Assembly: GCA_945910035.1 (NCBI GenBank)
Contig: OX246756.1
Coordinates: forward strand, 36,856,308 to 36,920,307
Origin: Brachypalpus laphriformis
Taxonomy: Eukaryota; Arthropoda; Insecta; Diptera; Syrphidae
Reading direction: 5' to 3'
Length of the DNA: 64,000 bases
Under the pieces are notes generated by a model that was not told the origin of the DNA, searched no databases, and was given only the letters and a program-made list of their open reading frames with translations. Shown in pieces: positions 11,981 through 22,974 of this stretch (positions are counted from its first letter, which is position 1; every line of letters starts with the position of its first letter). The translations under genes and the position numbers were made by a program.

Positions 11981-13590
11981 GGCAGCTGAGATGAAGACGA
12001 TTCACATGACAGCAGGAGTGACAAAGCTTGATCGAATAAAAAGTTCGAAGATCCGTGGAAGCATACACGTCAAGGAAACCATCTTACGAAAAATGAAACG
12101 CGGCCGGCTCACCTGGTATTGCCACGTTCAAAGAAGAGAACATTTGAACCCTGTTAACAAGGCAATATCAATGAACTTTCATACTGCCTGATAAATGGAA
12201 TCTCAGCATCGTTTGCCCGATCCACAAGAAAGGAGATACCCTCAACTGCGCCAATTATAGAGGCATCAGTCTCCTCAACATCGCATACAAGATCTTTTCT
12301 GCGATATTGTGTGAACGCCTGAAACCTTTTATCAACAGCCTGATTGGACCCTATCAGTGCGATTTTAGGCCAGGAAAGTCCACCATCGATCAAATCTTCA
12401 CACTTCGGCAGATCCTGGAGAAAACCCAAGAATTCCAAATCGATACTCACCACCTCTTTATAGATTTCAAGGCCTCCTATGACAACATCTACAGAGAAGA
12501 GCTTTATAGAGCCATGTCTAGTTTTGACATCCCTGCCAAACTTGTCCGTCTGTGCAGGCTGACGATGGAGAACGCTCGCTGCTCCATCAAGGTCTGTAAT
12601 GACCTTACCGAGATCTTTGATGTCAAAAAAGGTTTTAGACAAGGTGACGCGCTATCATGTGACTTCTTTAACATTGTACTTGAACGGATTGTGCGGAACT
12701 CACAAGCCAACACCGGAGGCACAATCTGTTACAAGTCTGTACAACTGCTTGCATACAGCGACGATATAGACATTATCGGAAGAACTCAGCGGGCTGTCAC
12801 CGGTGCGCTTGCAAGCATTGAGGCGGAAGCGGCCAAAATGGGTTTAGCGATAGACGAGGGCAAAACCAAGTATATACTGTCCACAAGAAGGGACAGCCAA
12901 CACCGAAGAATTGGACAAAACGTCACAGTGGGCAGCTATAACTTCGAGGTAGTAAGGGACTTTGTCTACCTTGGCTCTGCTATAAATTCTACAAACAAGA
13001 TCAGCGCAGAAATCAATCGAAGAGTAACTCTTGCCAATCGGTGTTTTTTTGGGCTTATAAGGCAATTCACCAGTAAAGCCATATCTCGAACAAATAAGGA
13101 GGCTCTATATAAGACCTTGATCAGCCCAGTCCTGCTTTACGGCGCTAAAACATGGACTTTATTAAAAGAGGATGAAGATATCCTTGGTCGCTTCGAGAGA
13201 AAAATTCTTCGTAAGATTTTCGGTCCCGTTTGCGTTGACGGATTTTAGAGGAGAAAATTCAATCACGAACTATAAGAGCTGTACAGTGACATCGACCTAG
13301 TCAAAAAACTGGGTATTGGATGCTGAGATGGCTAGGACATGTAGAGCAAATGGACACCAACGCTCCGGCCCGCAGAGTCTTCGAATCTAACCCCGAGGGA
13401 CGACGCAGTAGAGGGAATTATCGCCGTAGGTGGCGCGCACAAGTTCAAGGGGACCTCGACCCACTTGGAGTGCGCAACTGGAGGCAATTAGCTAAAGACC
13501 GAGCTAAATGGAGAGGTTTGTTGGTTGAGGCCCAGGTTTACCCCGAACTGTAGCGCCACCTAAGTAAGTAAGTAATGAACGTTCCAAAGC
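11981..13590 (+). mobile_element. X1 LINE patch in L2, interrupted by R2
   Basis: Bases 11981-12180 plus 13574-13590 are an internal stretch of the LINE family seen at 34127-34581 (MTAGVTKLDRI, SKIRGS, WYCHVQRR). Neither natural end of that family is present. The edges coincide with 7-bp words shared by the LOA host: ggcagct on the left and tccaaag on the right. L2 reads straight through if the patch is removed. This looks like a repair patch joined by microhomology and not a retrotransposition event. Confidence 0.65.
12181..13573 (+). mobile_element. R2: 5'-truncated RTE copy with target duplication
   Basis: RT-only copy starting at LPDKWNLSIVCPI and ending in the TAAG tail. The flanks carry an 11-bp duplication with one mismatch: aatgaactttc (12170-12180) and aatgaacgttc (13574-13584). 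RT reads CDFRPGKSTIDQIF and RQGDALSCDFF, but the catalytic box is YSDD instead of YADD. A TAG at 13246-13248, a TAA shortly after, and a frameshift near 13310 precede the C-terminal part (MLRWLGHVEQM to VEAQVYPEL, stop at 13551-13553). It is clearly more diverged than R1 and R3 are from each other, so this is an older insertion. Confidence 0.9.
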
Positions 13591-14486
13591 TGCCAGTACG
13601 GTTATCCGACAAAGTTTTCACTTTTGCCACTCCTCGAGCCTTGATCTTTTAAACTTCAACCATAAAAACACCAACTACATCCCACCGAAACGGAGATTTG
13701 ACCGTAACTTCTGAACGAACATCCCTGACACCGCAGTGAATGGAATACTGATCCCCCTCTAGATGGTGTTATAGTTCAGTCCGCTTTTACACAGGCGGCT
13801 CCAAGACCAAAAATGGGGTGGATGGGCTGTGGTGTCTTCTCTGAGAAAATCAACCTGAATATCTTTTCCACCTCCCAGACCACTGCAGCGTATTTCAGGC
13901 TGAAAGCATGGCGATCAAGGAAGCCGTATCCTGGTTGAATTTAATGCAATATCTGTCAGGGATATTAATATTTTCACTGACAGTCAAACGATAATTAAGT
14001 CCCTGAAATCGTGCTCTTTCACTTCAAAGGCCGCCTTAAAATGTTGTTTGTCTCTCACTGAGATGACGGAGTAGTTCAGCATTCACCTAAGCTGGATACC
14101 AGTCCACAGAGACATTCTGGGTAACTACAAGACTGACGAGCTTCACAGAAAAGGTACGACTATAAGGTTTCTGCCGAAATGGCGGTGATGTAAACATCTA
14201 CTAAAGCCGGACGCTCTTAGCAGAGCCAACCATAGATGGGAAAATGGCTCAGTGCTGCATATTTCGAGACATATCTCGCTAAGGGTGAATCAGAAACGTA
14301 GTGCCGATCACAGATCAGCTACATTATCCATGTCCTCATTGGGCACTGTCTGATAGGCAAACATGTTAAGAGGTTGGACCTCTTTCCTAACGACTTCTGC
14401 AGGAGATTCTGTAGGAGGAAACCATCCTTCACCTTCTATGCATATTTCCAGCCCTGACCCAAAAACAAAACTCTGTTCCATCTAGG

Positions 14487-14942
14487 GGATATTTTTTTTA
14501 TATATAATTTGTGCACATTCAAGGGGTAATGGATACACACTTTTCACACAGTGTAGGCGCTATGAGGGAAAAACAGAGATAGAAAAAGATTGGTGTAGCA
14601 GTTTGAAACTCAGATGTTAGATTTCAGTCCAGATGACTGGGGAGATTTGTTTTCTTACTTTGTCTTTGCTTCTGATTCACAGTATTTTTTTATTGACCAC
14701 CTGATGTCATAGGCATATCCAACAGAGCGAAGACTTTTTCCAGCCATATAACGAACCTACTGCCAGTGCTATTCCTTCGCAATAATGTTGGCATACGCTT
14801 TCGCAATTGATCGAATTGACTGTTTATATATTGTACATATGTTGTATTTCATGAGAAATAAATAAATGCTTGCTAACGTTGGGAGTAGAACCATGAACCA
14901 TTAGCGTGGGGATTGATGACTTTACCACTACACTCGCCCTTT
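14487..14942 (-). repeat. SINE-A copy with tRNA-like head, inside L2
   Basis: Read on the minus strand, the head at about 14942 contains gtgtagtggtaaagtc (A-box-like) and then atggttctactcc (B-box-like), like a tRNA-type pol III promoter. The body matches 21247-21746, and the T-run at 14487-14495 is the poly(A) end. It interrupts the L2 C-terminus between GDIFF and NDLSEL. Confidence 0.8.
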
Positions 14943-15127
14943 CTTCAACGATCTCAGCGAACTTGCGTCCTCAGGTGTCATGAGCATCGTTAGCCTAATT
15001 AAAAGTTCTAATTGGTTTTAATTACTCCCTGTGAGCAAAATGAAAAGATCCATAGCATCATAATGGACCTTTACTGGTCTAAGTGCATCTGCACCCTCGT
15101 ATAGACAGCCACACTAACCTAACCTAT

Positions 15128-16529
15128 GGATAAGAACATTTTGAATTATTTTTAGCGAATAGACTGGAAATACGAACTGACAGTTATGTCTACCATTTAC
15201 GTAACGTCAGTGTAGTTTTTTTACTTGACAGGGAAAAGGTTCTATTTTTGGGGGCCGCAACCAAGGCTATAGCAAAGATCACACACAACGACAAGTACTC
15301 GTATATCTCTAGCTTGTATCTTTTCTTAAAATATTGTAGCATACGTAACTATTTAATTTCGATAACGGCCAGTATCCCGATAAGTGTATGGCATAAACAC
15401 TTCACCTGAATCAGTACTTTATCATGAACGAGAAAACCTTTAAAAATATAAACCCACGTGCAAGATCATCAAAAACCAATAAAATTACAATAACGCACAT
15501 TAAACTTCGATTAATCGGAAATCATAATATGACAATCATAATCTTGTATGCGTTAAGTGAAGTTGATTGAATGAGCAATAGGCTTACGTTTAAGTACTGT
15601 GATTAGGTGTACGAATAGTGTATCTGATGATATGAGGCACGATTGCTTCCCCATTCTTATCATCATTTTAGAAAAGATATTGGAAACCAAATAATACAAA
15701 AATATTCAAATACGAGAGAAAAAATGTTCTTAGTGTCTGAGACGCTTTAACTTTGTGTTTTCTAAATAAAGTCTAAAATAATAAAAATCTCGGGTCAAAT
15801 TAAACGGGTCAGTCATCAACCCGAGATGAGCTTGATCACTGAAAATATGGTCAGGTGATGTGTTGAAGAAATTAAAATGAGTCAACGCTGGAATTTTCTA
15901 AATATTTTGATGCGATAAGCACTGCCTAGTGAGTTGCAGACAATAAGCGGTGCTCGACTGTGGATAAGTGTAGACAAGTCCAAGGGGCAGTAAAAACGGT
16001 GGCAGGCTTTATCAATTAACTTATAAGGGTCGAGCGAGAAACGCACAAATGATTTGTAATGATGTTATCAAGACCTGAAGAGCATTGGTTTTCTAAGTGA
16101 TAATAGCCGTAAACTACACATTTTGTGGCGTCCAGAAAGAAAGTATTTTATGTCGGGCTATATTTGCCTTCTGCGTTTGCGATTGATGTCAAAGATCTTT
16201 TCTGTCTTGGCATAAAAACTACAACATTGACAAACTGAATCAAGATAATCTCTTATGGTCACATTAAATATTTTAAGTCTATAAGTCTGTAAATAAATTA
16301 TTAAGTTTTTCCTTTCCAACTTGCCCACTTTGTGTAGAGCAATCACAGATATGTACTTTATTTGTATACTATTCGAATTGCAGCTTTCAACATTAATTTT
16401 CAATGCAGAAGTAGCGCGATATGCAATGGACCAGAACAAGAAAGCTTCTAAACTGTTCGCCCAAGACAAATTTAGAGGGGGACTAGAATCTTGACTATAC
16501 GGACTAGAATCTTGTCTGCTGGACTATAC
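15128..16529. other. No recognised feature
   Basis: AT-rich sequence without exon or element signatures. One small perfect inverted match (ctcgggt ... acccgag, near 15788-15826) could form a weak hairpin; I attach no function to it. Confidence 0.5.
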
Positions 16530-16969
16530 GAATTTAATTCGGATGTCGAAAAGTGCTTCTTATACAAATGTTTGTGAAAGGATCGAAGCACTCGGTGAAC
16601 CCAGTAGATTGGTTAAAGACCTCAAAAAGGGCAAACCGACTAAACCGGAGTCGAATAGAAAGTTTACTCAGACGAAAGCGGAAACTTTTAGTTTTCTGCT
16701 AGAAACTCACTTTCCATGCAGATAACTTTTAGAACACAGCTTGGCCCGCTAACTCAGACTGAGCTTTAAGTCAGAAAACTCGCCGCAGTTGGTATATTGC
16801 ATCAGCCGTGGTAACAGATAAGGCTATCAAAAACATATGTTCTGGCATATTTTGATGGCTTCAAATCGGCTGGCATCGATAGAATATACCCAGCTATGCT
16901 TCAACAGGGTATAGACCAGTTGATGGCAACTCTGAAAATAATTTTCATTCCTGGCTCAGTACTGGTATA

Positions 16970-18112
16970 CAGGGTGGGCCAACTACAAGTTTCTTTTTAA
17001 AAATGCAATAAAATTAACAAAATGAAATTTTTTCCATGTATTATGGCTTTATTAGTAAGAGCAAACATTCCCATTAATTATGGAACACAACGTCGTTCAA
17101 GAGGCTGCCTCGGCTGGCCTCGCAGTACCGCATTCTATCACTCCAATTTTCCAAGACCTTGTTGATGGTTTCGGGCTGTAGCTCACGGATTGCTTGGATG
17201 ATATTGGCCTTAAGTGCTTGAATCGTTTCCGGATTGTTGGCATAACATCGGTCCTTCACAATTCCCCACAAAAAAGAGTCCAAAGGGGTCAAATCGCAGC
17301 TCCGAGGCGGCCAATTGACATCGCCAAGAAGGCTGATAACACGATTTGGGAATTTGGTGCGCAAAAGACCGATTGTGGCATGGGCTGTGTGGCATGGCGC
17401 GCCATCCTGCATGAACCAAAGGTCGTCCAAATCCATGTCTTCAATTTTAGTAAAAAAAAAGTCGTAAACATGGCTAACGTTGTTAACGTTGTTAACGTAG
17501 CAGCCGAGATGAAAATGTGTCTCGCCAGAAAAGATGATTTTTCGCCCAAAATCGTTGTCCAATTCAAGCTGCTCTAAGGCCCAAACTGCGAAGCGATAAC
17601 GAAGCGGATGGTCGTGCGCTTTCAATTGCTGAATCAATTGGACCTTGTAAGTGAATAATCCCAGATCTTTGTGCAGAATTCTCCTCAGGCTAGTGCGTGA
17701 AATGTTGAGCTGTTGAGATCGATGACGAGTTGATGTTCGTGAATTGAGTCTCACACTCTCGGCTACAGCAGCCACATTCTCGTCTTTGCGCACCGTACGA
17801 CGACGGGGACCATGAGTGTTGTCCACTAGCATACCAGTCTCACGAACTTTTTGCACAAACTTTCGTACTTCAGGCGCGGTGGGTGCTTCATTTCGGCCAA
17901 AACTCTTTTCAAAAAACGCACTGTTTGGGCTACGCAGCACTCACTTTGGAAATAAGTTTTCAATATTTCCAAATGTTGTTCAAGCGTAAAACGACTCATT
18001 TCGTTCCGCGGAGGTATGATACTGACTTCCTGTTGGTATTCCGAGGGGGAAACAGCTGTCAGTGTCAAAATAACATATGATTTAAAAAGAAATCACTAGA
18101 TGGCCCACCCGT
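16970..18112 (-). mobile_element. M1: mariner-superfamily transposon inside L3
   Basis: Terminal inverted repeats of about 30 bp: left cagggtgggccaactac and right (reverse complement) acgggtgggccatctag, both followed by tttctttttaaa. The flanking dinucleotide is TA on both sides (16968-16969 and 18113-18114). The LOA frame of L3 continues from KIIFIPGSVLVY to SCTIPTPWWTVRVAF when it is removed. The 1143-bp length fits a mariner with an internal deletion. Confidence 0.9.
17074..18000 (-). pseudogene. M1 transposase relic (DDE/D family)
   Basis: The N-terminal frame begins MSRFTLEQHLEILKTYF (HTH region) and shifts at a T/A run near 17935 into the main frame (SFGRNEAPTAPEVRKFVQK). The main frame runs to the stop at 17074. 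The second and third acidic residues are present (WFMQDGAPCHTA; SCDLTPLDSFLWG, about 36 residues between them). The first catalytic Asp is Gly (IIFSGE, codon at 17524-17526), where the related copy M2 reads IIFNDEAHF. A deletion between HFHLG and KIEDMDLDD is filled by short aacgttaac-type repeats. It is not functional. Confidence 0.88.
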
Positions 18113-19826
18113 TATATTCTTGTACTATTCCTACACCTTGGTGGACAGTCAGAGTGGCTTTCATACCAACAATTGGTAAGAGGGACTACCCGTCCTTCAA
18201 AAGTTTCAAACTTAATAGACTTACCTCCTTCTTACTGAAAAGTATGAAGAAGCCGGTGGAATTTCGCCACTATCAGAGACGCAGCATGCCTATAGGCGTG
18301 GAAGATCCTGCGTGACTGCACTTCAAAATTTAGTGGTCAGAATTTAATGCGCATTTGACAGCAAAGAATACACGACGAACATCTTCGTCGACATTGAGGG
18401 TGGTTTGGACAATGCGACGTTTGATTGCATGCGTGATTCTGCCAGACAACACAGGGTAGACGAAACCTTAGTGTTGTGGATCAAAGCAATGCCAATGAAC
18501 ATAATTTTAGTTGTGAATGCGGATTGTAGCCTGGCCGATATGTTATGGTAGGGGTAAACAGGGGCTATCAGAAAGGCAGGTGTATGGTGGTCAATTCTAT
18601 GTTGAACACTTTAAACAGTTCTAACGCCTACGCTCAGACATATGCGGATACTGTTGCCGTACTTTCTGTAGGTCATGCCTAGCGACTGTCTGTGCTAACG
18701 CGCAGGCGGTGTTAGATATAATCGACGAATGGTGCACTAGGAATGGGATCTCGGTAAATCCTCTTAAAACTGAGCTTGTTCTTTTTACGAGAAGAATTTT
18801 GACCGGTTCGACTCAGCCAGTGTTAAAGAGCGTCACTATATGTATTTCCATTGAAGTGAAACATCTAAGAGTGATTCTGTATAAGAAACTTCTTTGGTGC
18901 AAACATGTCGAGTCGAAAATATCCAAGCTGCTCACAGTTTCCTGGCAATGTAAGGGTGCCGAGTAAAGTCCTTTGGATCTATGTGGATCTGATAACACCA
19001 TTCCTCGGGGGCGCTTTCGTGTAAATATGTGACTGCCTTTTGCGTCAAACTTCAAAGAACGACTTGTCTCGGCTGCATAGGAGCTTTCCCAAGTACGTCT
19101 GGCTATGCTCTAGATGCATTGTTGAGCTTATCTTCTCTTGATACTTATATCATGGGCTGTATTATCAAAGCCATCCATCGTCTTATGCGAGACGGTTTTT
19201 ATACGTAATATAATCCACACTGAAGTTTTGATGATCTTGCGCTCACACTTATCCTACGTCTAATGGATATGCCGTCTGATGCAATGACACCAGAACATCG
19301 GCTATAGTGTAAATTAAAAGTTGAATTTCCTTGTGTTCAGAACTGGCTTCGGGCAGAGTCTGAACCAGGAATAGAACGTAGTCGAACTTTCATGGATGAC
19401 TCCAAAACTAGTCAAAGGTCTGGTGTAAGAGGATAACATTAGGCTTCACTTCTCGTTAGGCAAATATGCGTCTGTTTTCGAAACGGAAACTTATGCAATC
19501 CTAATACCCATGAACTATATTGCAAGGAAGAGGTGGAAGGGGAGTATTTGCATCAATAGTGAAAGTCGGGCTGCACCTAAAGTCTTGTTCAACTTCCAGA
19601 ATAGTTTGTGAATTAAAAAAATCTTTAAACTCGGTCACAACGCTGAATTCTCTGAGACTTATCTAGGTACCAGTTCACACTGCGATCTTGGGGAACGATA
19701 TTGCTAGGCAAGACTCACAGGATGTTTTCTCAGGACCCGAATCTATGTTGGGTCTTCCTACGTCCTCGGTTAGGGTTTCCATTGACGATTGGGTTTCTCA
19801 GGAACACAATTGTGTGTGGTATGACT

Positions 19827-20057
19827 GTCGGCGACAAAATTGAGTGGACGATTGTAAGTTTTACGCTTTTCGTTGAATACCAATAATAGAACGTAATTAT
19901 ATTACTTCTTTGAATACGAAAAGGTTGTTACGTTGTTATATTCAATTTTAAGTATTTCATCTACTAACAACCATTTTTTTTAACAAAATGTTTTATAATC
20001 GAAACTGTGTTGATTTTTGTTGTGCTTTTCAACCGTCCACTCAATTTTGTCGCCGAC
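19827..20057. mobile_element. 231-bp MITE in L3 with 27-bp TIRs
   Basis: The left arm starts gtcggcgacaaaattgagtg at 19827-19853 and the right arm ends with its complement at 20031-20057. The 27-bp arms differ at one position. The interior is AT-rich and non-coding. It interrupts LOA coding traces (CVWYD / LTKRMLQ). I could not settle a target duplication. The arms are far better preserved than the host relic, so it is younger than L3. Confidence 0.75.
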
Positions 20058-20480
20058 CGTAGATTAACTAAACGAATGCTCCAGAACGTTTGTAAGAAAT
20101 CAGCGGCATTCTTCCTGCCCAAAAGACTGCAGACAACTTATTAACGACTTGCCAGACCATTTCGATTTAGCCAAACATCTTAATGTGCTAGGCTTGTCAC
20201 TTAAGCCTACAGTCTGCGACGCTTGTGGAGAGCGCGACTACACAAATAAAACATTTTCTCTGTGAGTCTCCTGCCTTTGCTCGTATCAGGTGGCAGATTT
20301 TTAGTGCTAACGTAGTGAGCACTGGTACTGTAAGCTCCTCATCACTGAAGCTCTTGCTTGGCTTTCTACGAAAAAGAAGAAAATTCCAATAAAATTGGTA
20401 AATCAGGGTTTTGCTCTCTCTCAGTACAATGTGCCAGATGGGTCTGAGTGCTCCAGTCTAGCGTTTCCTACACTGACAAC

Positions 20481-21139
20481 AAAAAACCTAGTTCCCACAT
20501 TCACAGACACCAAAAATTAAACTCGATCTTAGAATTAGAATTATAATCATGTCAGATTGGATTACGCCATGCGCAGGAATCATGACACTACAATCTGCAA
20601 TTGTGCAAATATGCACCGGCAGTTAGTTGTTTGCTCTACTATTCATCGCATTTTTTAAAAATAAAAGATAAATAAACCTACATCACTTATGTTGTCTTTC
20701 TCGGTTCACCTAATACTTGTAAGTCTATTTATGGAACTCCCTCATCATAAAATGTGCGAGAGTATTCATGGCAAGACAATTTTTTTATGAACCATTTTTT
20801 AAGAGTTTACATTGACGTTCTCAAACTCAGAAGACTTTCAATAAAGCGATTGAGACTACTTATTTCTAGATTCAGCCTTAATTCTATTTGCGCCCAGGAC
20901 ATTATACACGCATATTTTTAAAAGGCTAAATCTAGCCTCATAAAGGCTGCAATGGCTATAATTTCTGTAACAAAGTGCGTTTGCTACATAATTGAAACTA
21001 CATCCCGGCCTTGATCACCGTTCTAGATGTTGATTGCTTCATTCACTTCTAATACGTACGAACCAAAAAAATCTCTTGGGGAGTTCTTTGAAAGTAAGTA
21101 AGAGTTCTTTGAAAATTGAACAAGTCGCAATAAAGTGTA
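20481..21139. other. No recognised feature
   Basis: AT-rich DNA between LOA relics L3 and L7; no exon or element end recognised. Confidence 0.45.
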
Positions 21140-22260
21140 CCACGCCTTCTCTCTCCTTGAGGTTACAAAGGATCGCAAACAAATGTATGGATATAGGTAC
21201 AGGTGCTTTCTTTGACAGCGTTAATCTAAACCTCTCCTTCCGTTTTCCATATTACAATATGCGTGCTTTTTTTTATTTTTTTATAATTTGCGCGCACTCA
21301 AAAGGTTATGAATACCCTTAACATGTTTACACGCAGTGCGGGTGTTGGAAAGGATGAATAGGCGGAGAGAGAGAAAGATTTTGGTGTAGTGGTTCTTGAA
21401 GCTCAGTTGTTTTATGCTTCAGCTATTCTCCAGGGGTGGTGTCCAGATAACTGGAGAGATTTTTTTGTTATTATTGTCTTTGCTTCTGATTCACAGTACT
21501 TTTTCCCGATAACCGACGTCAAGGGCAAATCATCATTAACAGAACAAACAATTTTTTCCACCCACATGACCAAGCTACTGCCAGTGTTATCCCTTCGCAG
21601 TAGTGTTCACAGAATCTTTTGCAAATGATCGGACTGACTTTATATATTTCATGAGAAATAAATAAATGCTTGCTGTAATCAGGATTTGAACCATGAACCA
21701 TTAGCGTGGAAATTTACGACGTTACCACTACACCATTACCACCCCAGGCGGAAATAATGGCATTTAAGGAAAAAAAAACTTGATATCTGCATCTTTTCAG
21801 ACAGCCAAACAGCAATCAAATCCTTGGAATCGATCTCTATAAATTCATTAGTAGCTCTAGATTGCCGATCGTCTTATGTGCCAAGGCATAGAGACATTCC
21901 GGAGAGTAAGACTGATGAACTCGCTAGAATAGGAACAACTACATATACCCATCTTTCCAAATAAAGATACTCTAGGCGTACCAATCAACTTTAAGGCTTC
22001 CAAAATCAAATTTAATCTGGATGCTATAAAAAGATTAAATCTTAGGTAAACAACATATCTAGCGACAAAACAGATTTGGCCCAAGCTGGATCTAAAACGC
22101 TCTAAACGACAATAAGTGTCATCACTGGGCATACAACAATCCTAGGGCATAACCCGACCTAAGTGGTATAAAATTCAGGTTGGCTAATTCTCCTTGTATT
22201 TTAAATGTACTGCTAATCATATCTGTCGAATAGTGATTTAAAAAGTATGATGTCTCTCCA
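21140..22260 (+). mobile_element. L7: LOA RNase H-region relic
   Basis: LRLQRIANKCM (RT thumb) is fused by a deletion to GTGAFFDSVNLNLSFRFP of RNase H. After a SINE-A insertion the domain resumes as AEIMAFKE, IFSDSQTAIKSL, VPRHRDIPE and KTDELARIGTT at about 21748-21940, then ITGHTTILGH near 22115. The order matches L1 and L5 RNase H. It is a decayed fragment with no intact frame. Confidence 0.75.
21247..21746 (-). repeat. SINE-A, fullest copy
   Basis: On the minus strand the 5' head reads ggtggtaatggtgtagtggt (A box tggtgtagtgg) and, about 45 nt on, atggttcaaatcctg (B box ggttcaaatcc). That spacing matches an internal tRNA-type pol III promoter. The 3' end is a poly(A) run (T-run 21269-21285 on the plus strand). 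About 500 bp long, with copies at 1710-1987 and 14487-14942. It sits between RFPYYNMR and AEIMAF of the L7 RNase H domain. Confidence 0.85.
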
Positions 22261-22514
22261 AGATTGTGATTCATACTGCTATAATGCATTCTATATTGTG
22301 ATGCTGCGCATCTAGATTTCTTGATTTACTTTCTTCAGTAACATGCTTAACTTCATTCTTAATGATGTAGGGTTCTCATCGAATGTAAACATGAGATTCA
22401 AACCATAGTCAATCACTAGTCTCTCCCACTCTTGAAAAACGTTTCGTTTTAATGATAAAACATGCAAAAGTACTAGTTTCGGCAGTCTTTCTCCTTCCCA
22501 TGTCATAACTTCAA
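22261..22514. other. No recognised feature
   Basis: Short AT-rich stretch between L7 and a SINE-B copy; nothing supported. Confidence 0.4.
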
Positions 22515-22811
22515 AAACAAAAAAAAAAAACAAATATTTGGCGCAACAGCTCTTTAAAGTGCCAGGGCCTAGCTTTTCGCAACCACTCATGTTGTGTGCG
22601 TTATATTTTTCACATGAATGGAAGGGACCTACAGTTTAATGCCGAATCCGAACGGCGATTTGAGAAGCTTTTTCGTGACAACAATACTCTCGGATGTTGG
22701 TCAGACGCTCGCGAGAGGTCCGTGAAAAAACTTTTCAGTGTTTTCTGGGATTCGAACTTGGAACCTCATGCGTAGTGAACCGACACACTAACCACTTGCG
22801 CCACGGCGCCC
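22515..22811 (-). repeat. SINE-B copy
   Basis: The minus-strand head gggcgccgtggcgcaagtgg (A box) followed by agttcgaatcccag (B box) is tRNA-like. The body contains cctctcgcgagcgtctgac and the end ctttaaagagctgttgcgcc followed by aaatattt and an A/T-rich tail. It is the same family as 38203, 41287, 56488 and 59776. This copy lacks the ggga part of the internal ggtcccacctc seen in other copies. Confidence 0.88.
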
Positions 22812-22974
22812 ACTACATAGTCAAAGTGTAGCTTTAGATTATCCAAGAATAGATGCGGGCATCCTGTCTCTAGATGCTGCATATAAAGGATCATTCAGTA
22901 CCTATGATAGAACTTTGACAGTCGACTGCGGTCATATTTGAAAATATTTTGCTATCATTCTTCTGTCATAGTCA

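Larger units (their letters stand above)
11385..15127 (+). mobile_element. L2: LOA-type relic with four nested insertions
   Basis: Pieces in order: RT thumb region 11385-11535 (RPILLYGVIVW, then QRSACRRI and LRTAPSAVLDI); resumes 11940-11980 (MFHLLLLDIFGKQMAA); then 13585-14486 with SKAAS, a degraded RNase H (FYTGGSK, LPDHCSVFQAE, FTDSQT, WIPVHRDI) and a finger remnant; then 14943-15127 with FFNDLSEL, SSNWF and a stop. It ends in the family 3' terminus (ataatggacc...ggtctaagtg...cagccacactaacctaacct). The reading frame joins across each insertion, which shows that the intervening DNA is inserted. Many stops and frameshifts; the first RNase H Asp is Gly (YTGGS). Confidence 0.82.
16530..20480 (+). 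mobile_element. L3: highly decayed LOA-type relic
   Basis: Recognisable pieces in LOA order: linker (CERIEALGEPSRLVKDL to LLETHFPCR, 16555-16722), RT start (KSAGIDRIYPAMLQQGID, ~16880), continuation after mariner M1 (WTVRVAFIPTIGKR, LNRLTSFLLKSMKK), DIEGGLDNATFD (~18390), NPLKTELVLFTRR (~18755), an RNase H trace (FMDDSKTS, ~19390) and a finger trace (CDACGERD, ~20215). Stops and frameshifts are dense, making it one of the oldest LOA copies here. It was interrupted by M1 and by the MITE at 19827-20057. The weak 3' end near 20430-20470 retains tacaatg ... tctgagtg. Confidence 0.75.

Noticed and set aside
14440..22820. tRNA genes at the SINE heads
   Set aside because: A and B boxes are present, but the flanks cannot form a tRNA cloverleaf and continue into repeated SINE bodies.
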